NCBI GenBank assembly: GCA_035236585.1
Contig: CP141136.1
Location: forward strand, 49,369,136-49,433,135
Reading direction: 5' to 3'
Source of the DNA: Warburgia ugandensis
Lineage: Eukaryota > Streptophyta > Magnoliopsida > Canellales > Canellaceae
DNA length: 64,000 bases
Under the pieces are notes generated by a model, which worked only from the letters and a program-made list of their open reading frames with translations, did not search any database and was not told the DNA's origin. The translations under genes and the position numbers were made by a program. Position 1 is the first letter of the stretch. Each line of letters opens with the position of its first letter. Below, piece after piece: positions 30,201-42,226 of this stretch.

Positions 30201-33169
30201 CTGAAGTTTCCTTATCCAAAAGGATCTCTTTTATAGCTCACTTTTCTATTTATCGTTGGGATGCCTTAGAGTGGATGGCTTAGATTCCATTGAGATTTTC
30301 TTATCTACTCTAGGTTTCTACTTTATTATCTCTAGCCCACCATTTTTTTGTAGCCAATGGGTTTCAAGTAGTGGAGAACGTCTCTCCTCTTAGAGTGGGA
30401 CATTTTTCTCCTAAAAATAAGGTGGGCAGCCCACCAAAATTTTTTTCCACCAATGGGTTCTAATTTGACCTTCCTTATAGTCTTCTTTCTAATTGGTGTA
30501 TTATTGTTTGACTAAGTTCTTTTTTGTTGCTTAGGATATTCATAAACAAGGATATATCTCAGCATTTGAATGCTTCTAAAGTAAGGATGATTGTTGACCA
30601 TAGATTTTTGGTAAATTGTCTCTCACCTCTCCTCCTTTGTTTCTCCTTCTTTCTTCCCTGTTTCTCTCATGTAAAAAAGTGGAATCAATAGGGGATACGC
30701 CACCTTTGATGGGAAATCATGTGACCCTTAGTGTAGTCCCCTCTTTTGGTTGAGTAGGAGAGAGAGTGAATGAAATAAGTCTTCATGTGGGGTCTAATCT
30801 CTAATTTGTTTTTCTCAGAAAAACCTCCCATTGTATGTGATTTGAGATTCCCTTAAAAGCTTTCAAATGTAGTGGAATACTTGCATGCATGAGTGGAAAG
30901 TGTGTCACCTTTACTTTTAATAAGAACACCTCGTTAGTACAGATGAGGTCTAATAAAGCTTTAGGATTTCTGACTACTCTAACAATAATACCCATTGATT
31001 GTTCTGAACTCTTGGACTTCATATTTGGTATGTCAGCCCATGATGTTGCTTGGACATTGGTCTTACTCTTTTTTAGGGTTTCTGAGTACTAGAAAAAGCA
31101 CTTTTTTAGTTGTACCCTAATCATATAAAATGTGAAATAATCCTTAACTAGTGATATTTAAGTAAATCCCAGGGTTAGAAAATGCTAAATATAGAGCTAT
31201 TACATGTCATATTTCTAAGAATATCACTTCTAATTAGTAGTGTGGTAGATTCTAAAACCCTAGATTTCATAATTAAGTGAATTACCCATTTTAGGGTATC
31301 TTATAGTTAATTAGATCATCCTATTTATTTAACTTTTCTTGGCTAAGTTACAATAGCCTGATTTATATTCCAATTAATATTCATAATTTTAAAAATTGAG
31401 TCATTGTGCAATCAACCAATACTTGCACATATATACTTCAATATACCTATGCACTTCAGATAAATTTAAAATACAATCAATGGTATGAGAATCGATTATC
31501 TCCAACTTATGGAAACATCAATTTGACAAGTGTTACAGAACTAGGTTTTCCATTCCCTTTCTCACCTAAGGACTATCTTGGGCTTACCTAGAATGGTATC
31601 TAGTTTCTCCTTTACTATGATTCCTAGCCAACAATTTATGAAATTTCTACTAAGTTGCCTAAGGCTCCTGAGTTTATCTCATGATTCTCAAGTCATATGC
31701 TTATGTTATCATAAATGTTATAAAAGATTATCTTTAAATGTATAATTGGCACACATGATGATAAAAGATCATATTTATTCAAATTATGTCATGATAAATA
31801 TCAAATATTTGGCTTTGAAGGTCATACATTTCTCACACTCCCACCATTTCATAATTTGCTTATGACTTCAGGGGGTCTGTGTATTTAACTGAGCACCCCT
31901 ACAACAACCTAATGATAATAAGCTCCCACTAATGAATGTGAACTTCACTCTAGATAAACCATTTATCAACCCCAAGACCCCAAATTTGCATAGGATCAAC
32001 CAATGGAAGTCCCCACACTGAGTATCATTCTCCATAGGAGGGTGGTTCCCTTATTGAGCATTCTATGATTCTTATGAGTTCAATACAAATCCCCAAGCAC
32101 TTGGATATGGCTCACAGTGAGCTCTACTAATAGGCACTTCAAAGATAGGTGCTATACCACTCAAATCTTAGATACCTCAAGTCTAAGGATAATATAATGG
32201 TTTAACTCATTAAGATTCTCCTACAATCCTGTCCACTGAGTGTTTTAGAGGCAATCATGTCCTCTGTGCTTTTCACACTATAATGTATGTCTAAGGCTCT
32301 ACCCAAGATGATTAAGAAAACACCATTTTCATATAAATGATGACATCACATGTAGAAAGTGCATCAAAATGTGGATTTCATTTCCATTCACACTTGAGAC
32401 TATTTAAGGTTTACAAGGAATAAGGATTCTATTTTGCTCCATCTTATGATTCTTAATCACATTTAGATAGGGTCCCTACAAGGTTACTGAAGGTTCTTGG
32501 GACTACCTTATGATTAACTTACCCAATATGTTCATCATATTACTTATTAAATATAAGTATCATTATTGGAGGGGTAATTTTTTCAATTACCTTCCTTCCC
32601 CACATAAAAAAATGCTCCCGTGGGGCCTTTTTCTATTAAAAAATTATATTCTTCTCTTAGAGGGAGTCCTATTAATTTGTTGTCTAGATCTTTTATGGAT
32701 TATTTTCTAAGGTCTCTTACAAGCCTAGGACTTCTTTTAAATAACCTAAAGCAATGTCCACTTTACATAAGTAAGTGGGACTCCTCCATAAAAAAAAAAT
32801 GCCTCCATGGACTTCTTTAAGATGCCATCTCCACAATGGAGTCATTTAAATTTCTTAAAATCCTATAACTCTCATTCAATAACCTAGAATAAGGTCCACC
32901 TTATCCAACAAGTGGGACCCTACAAGGTGCAAAAAACATCCCCCATGGGAGCTCATTTTGGTTTTAAATTGTCTATGACTTTTGGAAAAAGAGTCCTATA
33001 TGATTGGTTGTTCTAGATGTCTCTCTTTAGAAGGATTCTTAAGGATCATTTACAAGATTGGAAATATTTGATAACTGAACTGGGGTCCAATTAAATAAAA
33101 TAAAACACCCAATATGGCTTTCCCCATGTAACTTGACCTATGTGGTTTTAGTTCTATATGGTTTTATCA
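27259..33169. other. About 5.9 kb without recognisable genes
   Basis: The stretch is AT-rich with several short chance open frames. A purine-rich segment at about 29,100-30,110 gives long but meaningless frames on both strands. At about 28,690-28,830 a block (ctgcaagtacataggtag ... gttaatcccatagag) resembles a word found near the ends of some plant LTR retrotransposons, but I cannot define an element from it. The segment 31,830-32,480 is also non-coding. Confidence 0.5.
32520..33110 (+). repeat. Imperfect repeated blocks with 'aataacct...gtcca..gtgggac'
   Basis: Blocks beginning near 32,740 and 32,878 (138 bp apart) share 'aataacct(a)...(g)tccac(t/c)tta...aagtgggac' and a following A-rich plus 'catgg' word. 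A weaker copy begins near 33,070. Together they look like three degenerate tandem units of about 140-190 bp. Confidence 0.4.
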
Positions 33170-33289
33170 TAGTCGCTCCTAAGCCCAGATAAAGGATGAG
33201 GGTTTTGGGTCAAATGGCAGTTGACAAGTAAAACTTTTGGCAAGCCTCATGCATGAATTGATTTTTGACATTCTCTTAAGCTAGAGTAG

Positions 33290-33495
33290 TCCTTGTAAGT
33301 GACACGTTCTATTGAACCTCATATGTAGTGAAAAATGGACAAGGGTTAGTAGGACATTTCCCTAAAAGTAACACACTGCATTGGATCTTGGGTGCAGTGA
33401 AAAATAAGCAAGGGCTACTAGAGTATTCCCTCAAAAGCAACTCGCTACATTAGAACCCAGGTGTAGTGGATAGTAGGCATTGGTTCTTGCATAGT
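33290..33495 (+). repeat. Three 69-bp repeats in the LINE 5' leader
   Basis: Units start near 33,300, 33,369 and 33,438 with the pattern (a)gcaactcgctacattagaacc, 'ggtgtagtg' and 'aagcaagggcta'. The spacing is exactly 69 bp between successive copies. They lie just before the endonuclease coding region. Confidence 0.85.
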
Positions 33496-34927
33496 TCTGG
33501 AAGTGTGTGGATAAATGGGCTAGCTTAAGAGAATAATATTTGTACACCACATGGAATATAGGCACATTGACATGTAAGAGTTGGGAGTTAGTAGAAATGA
33601 AGAAATGCAAGAGAGTTAGCATCGCTTGTATCTAAGAAACTAAGTGGAAAGGGGCTAAAACTAGACAAATTAATGGGTATAAGCTCTAGTATATAGGAAA
33701 GAACAATAACAGAAATGGCAAAGGGATAGTGGTAACTAAAGAATCAAAGGATAAGTTATAGACTTTAAAGAACTACTAATAGAATGATACTAATAAAACT
33801 TATTCTAGGGGAGAAAATCATAAATGTCATAAGTGGATACTCCCCATAAGTAGGCTTAAAAGATATAATTAAGAGATAATGGGAAGATATAGAGGGGGTC
33901 ATCTAAGAAATTCCCAACATAGAGGGAATATTTATAGGAGAAGACTTTAATGGTCATGTAGGAAAAGAAATGGAACGGAATTAGGTTACATAGAGGGTAT
34001 GGTATTAGAGAAAGAAATGAGATGGGGGAGGATATCGCCAATTTTTCTTTGACATATAACCTAGCTATAGCAAACACATGCTTTAAGAAGTGGGATGAAT
34101 ACTTATTGACCTTTAAAAGTGGAGCAGATAAAAAGCCAAATAGACTTTTTTCTACTTAGCAATACTGAAAGATCAATGAATAAGGATTGTAAGGTGATAC
34201 CCAGTGAGAGTCTAACCTCACAACATAGGTTAATGGTTATGGATATCTCCATTAAAATATGGAAGAAAGGAAATGAACTTAACAAGTATCCAAAAACTAA
34301 GTGGTGGAACTTAAAAGGAGAGAAGATAGCATTATTTACAAACAAGTTGATGGTAGAAGGAAACTGGAACAATGAAACAAAAGTAAATACCACGTGGACT
34401 CATATGGCCAAGTCTATTGAGAGAATGGTAGAAGATGTCCTAGGAGTATCTAAAGGTAAAAGGCAATAAGTGAAGGAAACTTAGTGGTGGAGTGAAAAAA
34501 GTATAAATAATTATTAAAGGGAAATGTTTGTGTTTTAGACCATGGAAAAGGACTAAAATCACAAAAACTTTGAGCAATATAAAAATGCTAAAAATGTTGC
34601 TAAGAGAGTAGTAAGACAAAACTCAAGGAATATGATGATCTCTATAATAGATTAGGTTTAAGAGAAGGTAAGGAAGATGAGTTTAAACTTGCAAAAGTAA
34701 GAGACACAGAAGAGTAAGGACTTAGACCACATTAAGTACATTAGAAGCGATGACCAAAGGGTATTAGTAAAAGATGACAACATCAAACAAAGGTGGGAAA
34801 GTTACTTTCAAAAGTTACTAAATGACAATTACCCTAAGAATATAAGGATTGAATGTACCATAAACCCAAACAATGTTCGACATTATAGATACAACCATAG
34901 GATTAGAGTACCTGAAGTAAAAGAGGC

Positions 34928-34930
34928 CTT
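34928..34930 (+). repeat. Left target-site duplication of the CACTA element (CTT)
   Basis: CTT here and CTT at 59,498-59,500 flank the CACTA transposon. In the uninterrupted LINE the sequence reads gag-gcc-ttg-aaa-agg (EALKR), which holds a single CTT. Confidence 0.9.
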
Positions 34931-34943
34931 CACTATTACATAG
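34931..34943 (+). repeat. CACTA terminal inverted repeat, left (3') end
   Basis: CACTATTACATAG directly follows the target duplication. It compares with CACTACTAAATGT on the minus strand at 59,497-59,485. Confidence 0.85.
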
Positions 34944-34949
34944 AGTGGT

Positions 34950-35620
34950 TTATAAGACAATTAAAAACATATACACAATACAGTTTAACAATCGTCTTAC
35001 ATCGAGCCGTCTTATAAATTGAAAACAAAGATAAGAGAAGTTAAACCATCTTATATTAAAAGTATTATAAGATGGTTTTCAAAAATTGTCTTATAAAGCT
35101 AGAATTATATAGGATGGTTTTTGAAAAACCTTCTTATAAAGCTCAAATTATATAAGATGGTTTTAAAAAAAACATCTTATAAAGCTGTGTAATATAGGAT
35201 AATTTTTGAAAAACCATCTTAAAAAGCTATGTAATATAAAATGGGTTTTGAAAGACCATCTTATAAAGCTGTGTAAGTTGTGCAAAATAAGATGATTTTT
35301 GAAAAACCATCTTATAAAGCTATGTCATATAGGATGGTTTTGCAAAAAAATATCTTATAAATCTTATATAATACAGGACAATTCTTGAAAAATCATCTTA
35401 TAAAGTTGTGCAATATAGGAAATTTTTTCAAAAACCATCTTATAAAACTTGGATAATATAGGACAATTTTTGAAAGACTGTGTTATAAACCTATTAAAAA
35501 TATAAGATCATTTTAAAAAACTGTCTCATAAATTTGGAATAAAAAATGGTTTTTCAAAAACTATCTTAATTTTGACAGTTTTATAAGATGGCTTTCAAAA
35601 GCCATTCTATATTATATATA
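34950..35620. repeat. 3' subterminal repeat array of the CACTA element (period about 43 bp)
   Basis: About 13 tandem units of the form tataagatggtttttgaaaa followed by its near reverse complement (accatcttata) and then 'aagctgtgtaa'. Successive 'aaagct' words lie at 35,095, 35,138, 35,181, about 35,223 and 35,265, giving a period near 43 bp. Each unit is an inverted repeat and could form a hairpin. In En/Spm such subterminal motifs are binding sites for the TNPA protein; that role is inferred here. Confidence 0.85.
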
Positions 35621-36079
35621 CTTCCTAGACAATTTGTGCATTCTTTTGTTGGTTTCTGTCTGTACGTTGTTGTTGTAGTTTCCATATTTCAAAATACATT
35701 CAACACTTCATTTTTGTAGGGTACAATCATTCTATAAAATATATTCACGCACATTTAACCCTTCCAACATTCTACATTGAACTTCTCCATGCACACTTCT
35801 CATTGAAATAAAGAAAGCACATGTAGACTTCAGTAAAAAAAGAAAGGCATCCATATAAATGAAGTTATATTTTGTATTTCATTGATGAAAATGTTTATGT
35901 TCAATAAATTTAGTGATCTAAAAATTAAAAGTCCATTACATTATGATGTTATCTACATCCAACTTGGAGTAACTTCCTAAATCAGTCTATAAGACAAAAA
36001 ATATTAAATTAGTTGAAACATTTATTGTTGGAGTCATTTAAGAGATTTAGAAAACTATAACAATGATTATCAGTCAATT

Positions 36080-37679
36080 AATTGTTTTACCTTTCTTAAT
36101 TGGGAGATCATAAATCCTTTGCAAATGAGGGTTCTCATATATCTGAGAACATAATACCCACACTCCCATTTAGATTGTTGTCTAGGGAACTACAGAATAA
36201 AGTCAATAGAAAAGGTTCAAATATCATGTGTAATTATAAGTTTAGGTTATAAATTATATTAAGGAACTAGTAAACCTTACCAAGTCCTTTTTCCAGGTCA
36301 ATTTTGCTGGGTGGTTAATATTTTCAGTCTTAACCCATTTATACCATGCATTACACATATATAAGTAAGAAGCATTAGATATGAATAAATATGGCGGTTA
36401 TTAGTTATCTAATTATTATAATGAATGAAATAAAAGGAATGCTTAGTTATTGATAATTTCCATCAGCTAGCTTTGAATGAGTGCTCCACAAGAATAAAAA
36501 ACCATTGCATGCCACCATGTACATCCAAAGCTAGCAGCATCCAATAGGACCTACATACATAAGCAATCAGTTGAAATCTACAAAACTTAGCTTATATAGA
36601 TATTCATTTTTATGGAATGACATAATTTAGCAAGACATGTAATAACTTGCCCGCTATTATAAGCAATCAATAAAGCCTGCACCTTGTCACAATGTAAGAA
36701 CCTAAGTATGATATCTTCTATTTATTTCTTCTTAAGCAAATGCTCCCTTGGTCTAGACACGACAGTAGGGTCAAGGAATTTGTAAACATCCTTGACCTCT
36801 AATCTTAACAATTTATTGTGCAACGACCTACAAAAACTTAATGTCAAATATTTATCATGTCCTATTAACAAGTAATGGCAAATTGATTCTTAATAGAGCA
36901 GTTACATGACATATCTGATATAAACAATGACTTGCATGTATTCCAGTTAAAACCATATTACATATGGCCAAGAGGTCATCTTTCATGACTAGAACCTCAA
37001 CTATGTCATGGGCAAGCACATTGACCTCTATCGTTACAGGGCTAAGTTACTTATTTTCATTGATTAGTCTATACAGTCAACTCAGGAATGGAGGCATGTT
37101 AGGTGACACCTACCTGATCCCTACATTGTGGATGTAATCTTTCATAAATTAGTAATGAATATATATATATATATATATAAGAAAATAGACAAAGAGATTC
37201 AATTTTATCATAAGAATTGACATAAATACCTGGGATGGGGTAATCATTACATCTGAATTTGTTGCCAGGGATGGGGTCACCCTCAATGGCACCTTGTTCT
37301 TCTTTTGGTTAACACTAGATGCAAATAATATTTAAAAGTTTAGTTGAGGCCTTAAAATTGTTGTCCATGTCCATGCAAAGGTCGACGGGCGTCATTATTA
37401 CATCTGAATTAGTTGAGGCCTTAAAACATGTCCGTGCAAAGGTCGACGGGCAACATCTTGACTTGGACTTCTGAAACTCGAAAAGCCTATAAAGAAATAA
37501 TTCTTTACCTTTGCATGTAACTCATTGAGCATATTCTCATTCCATTCTTCCATGTCCTCTGTTAGAGAATTCTTTGATTTACAGAAGAATTTGGAAGGAG
37601 CCACACCACAGCCTTAGGCCCTCCTATGGGCAGGGTGCTCATCTTTGTTGTTCATAGCCCTATACAAGATGTCCCCCTT
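36080..37679 (-). pseudogene. CACTA second gene, 3' part, with Ulp1/C48 protease-like domain
   Basis: Reading leftward from the gypsy insertion: YRAMNNKDEHPAHRRA, then APSKFFCKSKNS and MEEWNENMLNELHAKV, with a good splice donor (AAG/GTAAAG) near 37,506. This parallels the segment after the Transposase_24 domain in plant CACTA proteins. Further exons read VTIEVNVLAHDIVEVLV (about 37,040-36,980) and LEVKDVYKFLDPTVVSRPRE (about 36,808-36,750). The last exons contain AWYKWVKTENINHPAKLTWK (about 36,350-36,290) and then FPRQQSKWECGYYVLRYMR (about 36,190-36,135). The Q...CGYYVLRYM block is the hallmark catalytic-Cys end of Ulp1/C48 SUMO-protease-like domains, with the oxyanion Gln and Cys present. 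The catalytic His-Trp block was not clearly found. Stops are present, so it is a relic. Confidence 0.75.
37675..37679 (+). repeat. Left target-site duplication of the young gypsy element (CCCTT)
   Basis: CCCTT here matches CCCTT at 51,189-51,193 on the far side of the element. Confidence 0.95.
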
Positions 37680-40600
37680 TGTAATAACCCCAATTTTTGT
37701 AAATTGGTTGAGAAAAATAAATAAAGTTTGAGTTTTAGATATTTCGGGCTGAAATATTAGGGTTATTTAAAATATACTTTTTATAAAAGTATAATCAAAT
37801 CATAAGACATGTAAAATTGAAATTTAAACTTAGCAAACCCTTCAAAATGACTGTAAGCACGACAAATTTTGAATTCGGATAAGAAATCCTTAAGTTTTTC
37901 ATTTTTTGGACAAAAGGGGTAAAATAGTAATTTTAACCAAAAATCAAAATATTCCAAAAATCAAATTATGAAACATCAAAATTTAGAATGTATTGAGAAA
38001 TACGAATCCAACGCCACTAAGTACACTCAAATCCGAGATCATGGGACTAAAACCCAAAGTTTTATGCATAAAGGGCAAAGCAGTTTTTACACCATGTGGG
38101 GCCCACATGGGGCCCACATGGGGACCACCACGTCCCCAACAACCAATTTGATCAGCAGCCCATGTGAAACATGGGTCAACAAAGATCAGCTAGTCATGGG
38201 GAAGAAAAGTTAGGCATGGGAGCATTGAAGACTTTCATGCCATTTTATATTAAAAAAATAACATATTATAATCATGGAAAAAGACCCAAAATGCCTATAA
38301 ATACAACCCCAAAAATCTTCCAAAAATCCTCATAAAATCCCCACGAAATTATCTTCAATCTCCTTGAAAAATTAGATCTAGAATCCCTCTCAAAACACCA
38401 AAATTTTCAAGAGCTAGATCTCTTTCCAACTTGTTTTTCTTTTTAGAATAGAACAAGAGACCTAAATTCAATTAGGCACTCTGTTCTAGATCGAATTTGA
38501 TCAATTCCACCGTCCAAAACATCCCAACACATCTATTCTACAAAACCCCCAAAGAAATTTCAAGATCCAACGGTTCAAACAACGGTATTTGCACGAAAGG
38601 TGGATTTTAGGCTATATCTTCATCAACAAGGTATTTTTTTAAATTGGGCATATAAAACAGGTTTTCTCTCCAATCAAGTAAGTGGAAATCCTTTTTATAT
38701 ATTTTTAGTATTGTTTTATGTAATTTTTATTTTACTGTAATTAATTTTGGTAATAAAAAGGTAAAAATAAAGTAAACAATAGAACCCTTAATTCATGATG
38801 ATGGAGTGCTCCGATGAAAAATCGGACTCCACCAATCAATCCAGAATGGTCCAAAACCCCTAGGGTAGAAGTTTCAGAAAGATCTGAGCCGTTTTGGACC
38901 CTCAATTGAGAGAGATTAATTCTGGTGGGCCTAGATCAAATCTAGACCCTAGGAACGGCTGAAAACTTCAATTTAAGATTGTGGAGTCATATGAACTCCA
39001 AATTGAGATAAAAAAGAAGCTATGGAAAGCTTGTAATGTCTAGTTTCTAATGAATTCATAATATTTCTAAAATTTATTTTTGTATTTTTCTGTATTTTGG
39101 AAATAAGCGTCCAATTTCTAAGATCTTCAAGATCTGAGGTGATCAGATCTTGGAAATTTATTTTAGCGATGATATAATAATGTAATAAAGTAATATCTAT
39201 GGTTAATTTGGACAGATCTTGGATAAAATAAGGGATCTACCCTTTATGGTAGAAAAACCAAAAAAAAAAAAAAATACAAAGGGACCCACTTGATCAATGA
39301 GATCAAGTGTGATCAGATCCTTGGGATGGAAAGAATAAATGTTTATATGATGAAATCCAAGGAAATCATGGATGGATTATGATAAAAATAGATCAATGTG
39401 ATCTTTTAACCTTAATAGAGAAAATTCTCTAAATATAACTAAAGTCCTTAATCAAAGGAAAAGATCTAAGATCAAATGGTTGGATCATAAGTAAAGGTTT
39501 CTAAAAATGTAAATATAATTAGTTTCATTTTATATTATTATGTTATAAAGCATGCAAGTATAACATTTAAAGTTTAGTATGATATGTGTTCATTCTTATC
39601 ATAAGGTGCTAGATTTAATTTAAGTACCTTGCCTCATTTTCATTGAATGTTAAATTAGATAGTTTTATGCTTTAAATTTATAATTCATTTATGGTTGAAT
39701 GTTAGTAGTAGATTTACTTGTTATGAGATAAAAGCATAAAACATAAAAAAATGTATTCTAATGAGGAAGTAGAGTTTCATGACACAAATAAGAATGAAGT
39801 ACTTTGGACTTAATTAGTAAGGGCTATAGTTAGTAGGACAATAGAAGGATTATCAAATCCTTAGCCCAAATTAGGAAAAGAATAATAAACCCCATGAATG
39901 ACATTATAAATATTCATGGACTTAATTAAAATCCATTAGAAAGAGTACTTAGGGTAAACATGCTTATAGGAACCTTATGAAAGGTTGAGCTATGGTCATT
40001 CTAGTGAATGATGAACATAGTGGTTAAGGGGGTTATCTAATAGAGCCTCGCTCTTCCCCTACCTTCTGTTGACATTTGTGAGGTCTAAACGCCTCCTTAC
40101 ATGAGGATTGAAGTAATCAATTTGTGTTCACCCATTCAACTAGTAAGCCTTAGCCAATTGGAAATAAGAGGAGCAGTCTAGATTTAGGCTTGAATAAGCT
40201 ACCTTCAACCATGCACATTAACTGGTTGAATAATAATCATAAGAGCATAAAAGGTTAGTAAATTACCTAACCCTAATAAAAACAGTAAGTAAGATAAGGA
40301 TGATCAAACAAGATCTATTAAATCTTGGATGATCAAGAACAATAAGAATAAGAACACTATATTGTACTTAGTATGTATGTTTAGTAGTATACTTGTTATA
40401 ATTCATTAGATTAGATAATCCAAACCCTTGATCAAAGGTGATTCAAGGAAGAAAACCAAGATCATCCTCCATAGGGATGATCCAAGAACTGAACTTAGAT
40501 CAAAGAAGAACTAGATGATAGAAGATCTAGGACCTTGATCTTTATCAACATGAGTAGATTGTCAATCAAAGGATCTATAAAAGATCAAGATCAAGGAGAT

Positions 40601-42111
40601 GAACATACAAAGACTTAGAGAAAGAAAAATACTTAGATATGAATGATCTAAAGATCATTCTAAACATCAGATCTAGTGATCAATAGGATTGTTCATAATT
40701 TATATATTGACAATATGTATGGATGTACAGATTACATACATCGGTCAAGATCATGGAAGATTGGGGAAAAGAGATCAATCCTTAAAGGTAGGAGGATTTG
40801 ATGAATGCATTTACATGAGATATTCATGATTGTACTCATGATCTTATGTTGACAAGAGTAATGATAATACTTGGAGTAAATCTCTTGAAAACCTTATGAT
40901 CCAACCAAACACCTATAAGATGGTTAAGGACTAAACTATAAGTGAATAGGGAACTAGAAAATATTTCAGCCCTAAGTAAACAGACGTATGGTCTGATATA
41001 TATGAAATCTATTTTACATACAAGCTTGGAGGCTTGTGAGTTTGTTTTAGTAGGCATGAGCCTAGGGGATGCTATTGCTAGAGGAGTTATGAGGGTTTGG
41101 CCACCCGCTCCTTGAAATTTGATGATATGATGATACCTTGCCCAATGAGAGGCTAAAAGTCGGGTGGTGGCAATTATGGGAAGGCCACCACTGTGAAAGT
41201 CTTGCCCCCCCATACGGGCAGTGACATAATATTTTCCACCGTGGTATCAGTGGTGAACAGGGCAGTTATCCGAGCGCGCTAGTACGGATCGAGGCAAAGA
41301 CATAGCAACCTTTCTAATTATTTTGCACTATGATGCATATGGGAATAGGCATAGTGAAATGCCTTATGTTATAGCATAATGAAATGCTAGGTAATTGTAT
41401 ATTACCAATGTTTCCCAAGAAGGGAAATTCCCAGTATGAGATTAGCTGTAATACTAAATTCTCAAAATGAAGAGAATTGATCAACTTAGTTGGGAATGAT
41501 ATTTGACTATTTTCACAAATTTAATTGGTTTACCCATGAAGGGTATGTATGTATATAGATATACATAACTTACAAAGTAAAGAGTATGTTTGAGGATAAT
41601 GAGATTGTGAAGGATTGGAATTACATTGTCAATTATTATGTTTCTTGAATCCCCTACCAAGCATTGCTTGCTGAGATATTGTACTTGTTGCAATATCTCA
41701 GATCCAGCAAAGGAGAGTTAGGAGCTGAAGACTATAGAAGACTTGAAGAGAATAATCTTCAAGGTATACCCTTGAAGACATGTATTTTTCTTTGTTGAGA
41801 GTTTTATTGTATGGCGAGCTTGAGTTTTGGATTATGTAATTTGGACAAGTATTGTACTAAATTTGGTCAGATCTTGTGAACCACTTTGGATGGATCCTGG
41901 AGTTTAATAAAAGTATATTCCTTCAATGGAATTTTATTTTGTACACAAATTGTACTTATGTTATGTATGAAGTGGTGACTTGGGTTTTCAAAACAAGTTC
42001 TAAAGAAAAGAATTTCCGCTGTTTTGTTTTGCGAAAAAATTTTACACTCTTAAGGGCCCTGCCTTTCAAAATACTTTACAAATCATGTTTTCAAAAACCC
42101 GGGTCGTCACA
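37680..42111 (+). repeat. 5' LTR of the young gypsy element
   Basis: 4,432 bp with TG...CA ends. A TATA box (CTATAAATACA, about 38,296-38,306) lies about 617 bp in and would be the element promoter. A likely splice donor (caagtaagtgg) follows at about 38,676. An A-rich run near 39,260 differs in length between the two LTRs. Open frames inside (for example 40,836-41,213 minus) recur in the 3' LTR only because the LTRs are copies. Confidence 0.95.
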
Positions 42112-42113
42112 GT

Positions 42114-42125
42114 TGGTATCAGAGC
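42114..42125 (+). promoter_or_regulatory. Primer-binding site of the young gypsy element
   Basis: TGGTATCAGAGC lies two bases after the 5' LTR and matches the complement of the 3' end of plant initiator Met-tRNA. Confidence 0.93.
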
Positions 42126-42226
42126 GATTCATCCAGTCACAAGACAAGACAAATATGTCCAAAAGAGAGATTATAATCCATGTCTAGATTAAGATAGAAA
42201 TAGTTGTATAGAGGACTGATAGAATT

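Larger units (their letters stand above)
33170..34930 (+). mobile_element. RTE-type LINE, 5' part (5' UTR repeats and endonuclease)
   Basis: The 5' end (about 33,170) carries 'cctaagcccagataaagga', a word typical of plant RTE 5' leaders, and then three 69-bp repeats. The apurinic endonuclease domain follows: WNIGTLTCKSWEL at about 33,553, ETKWKGAKTRQINGYK at about 33,630, and a long open stretch at 34,119-34,469 with SQIDFFLL, SLTSQHRLMVMDI and KWWNLKGEK. Stops and frame changes scatter through the upstream part, so it is inactive. The coding sequence stops at RIRVPEVKEA (34,927), where the CACTA transposon inserted. It continues in the same frame at 59,498 with LKRMKSRKAMGPNG. The order and motifs match the single-ORF endonuclease plus reverse-transcriptase protein of the RTE clade. 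Confidence 0.9.
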
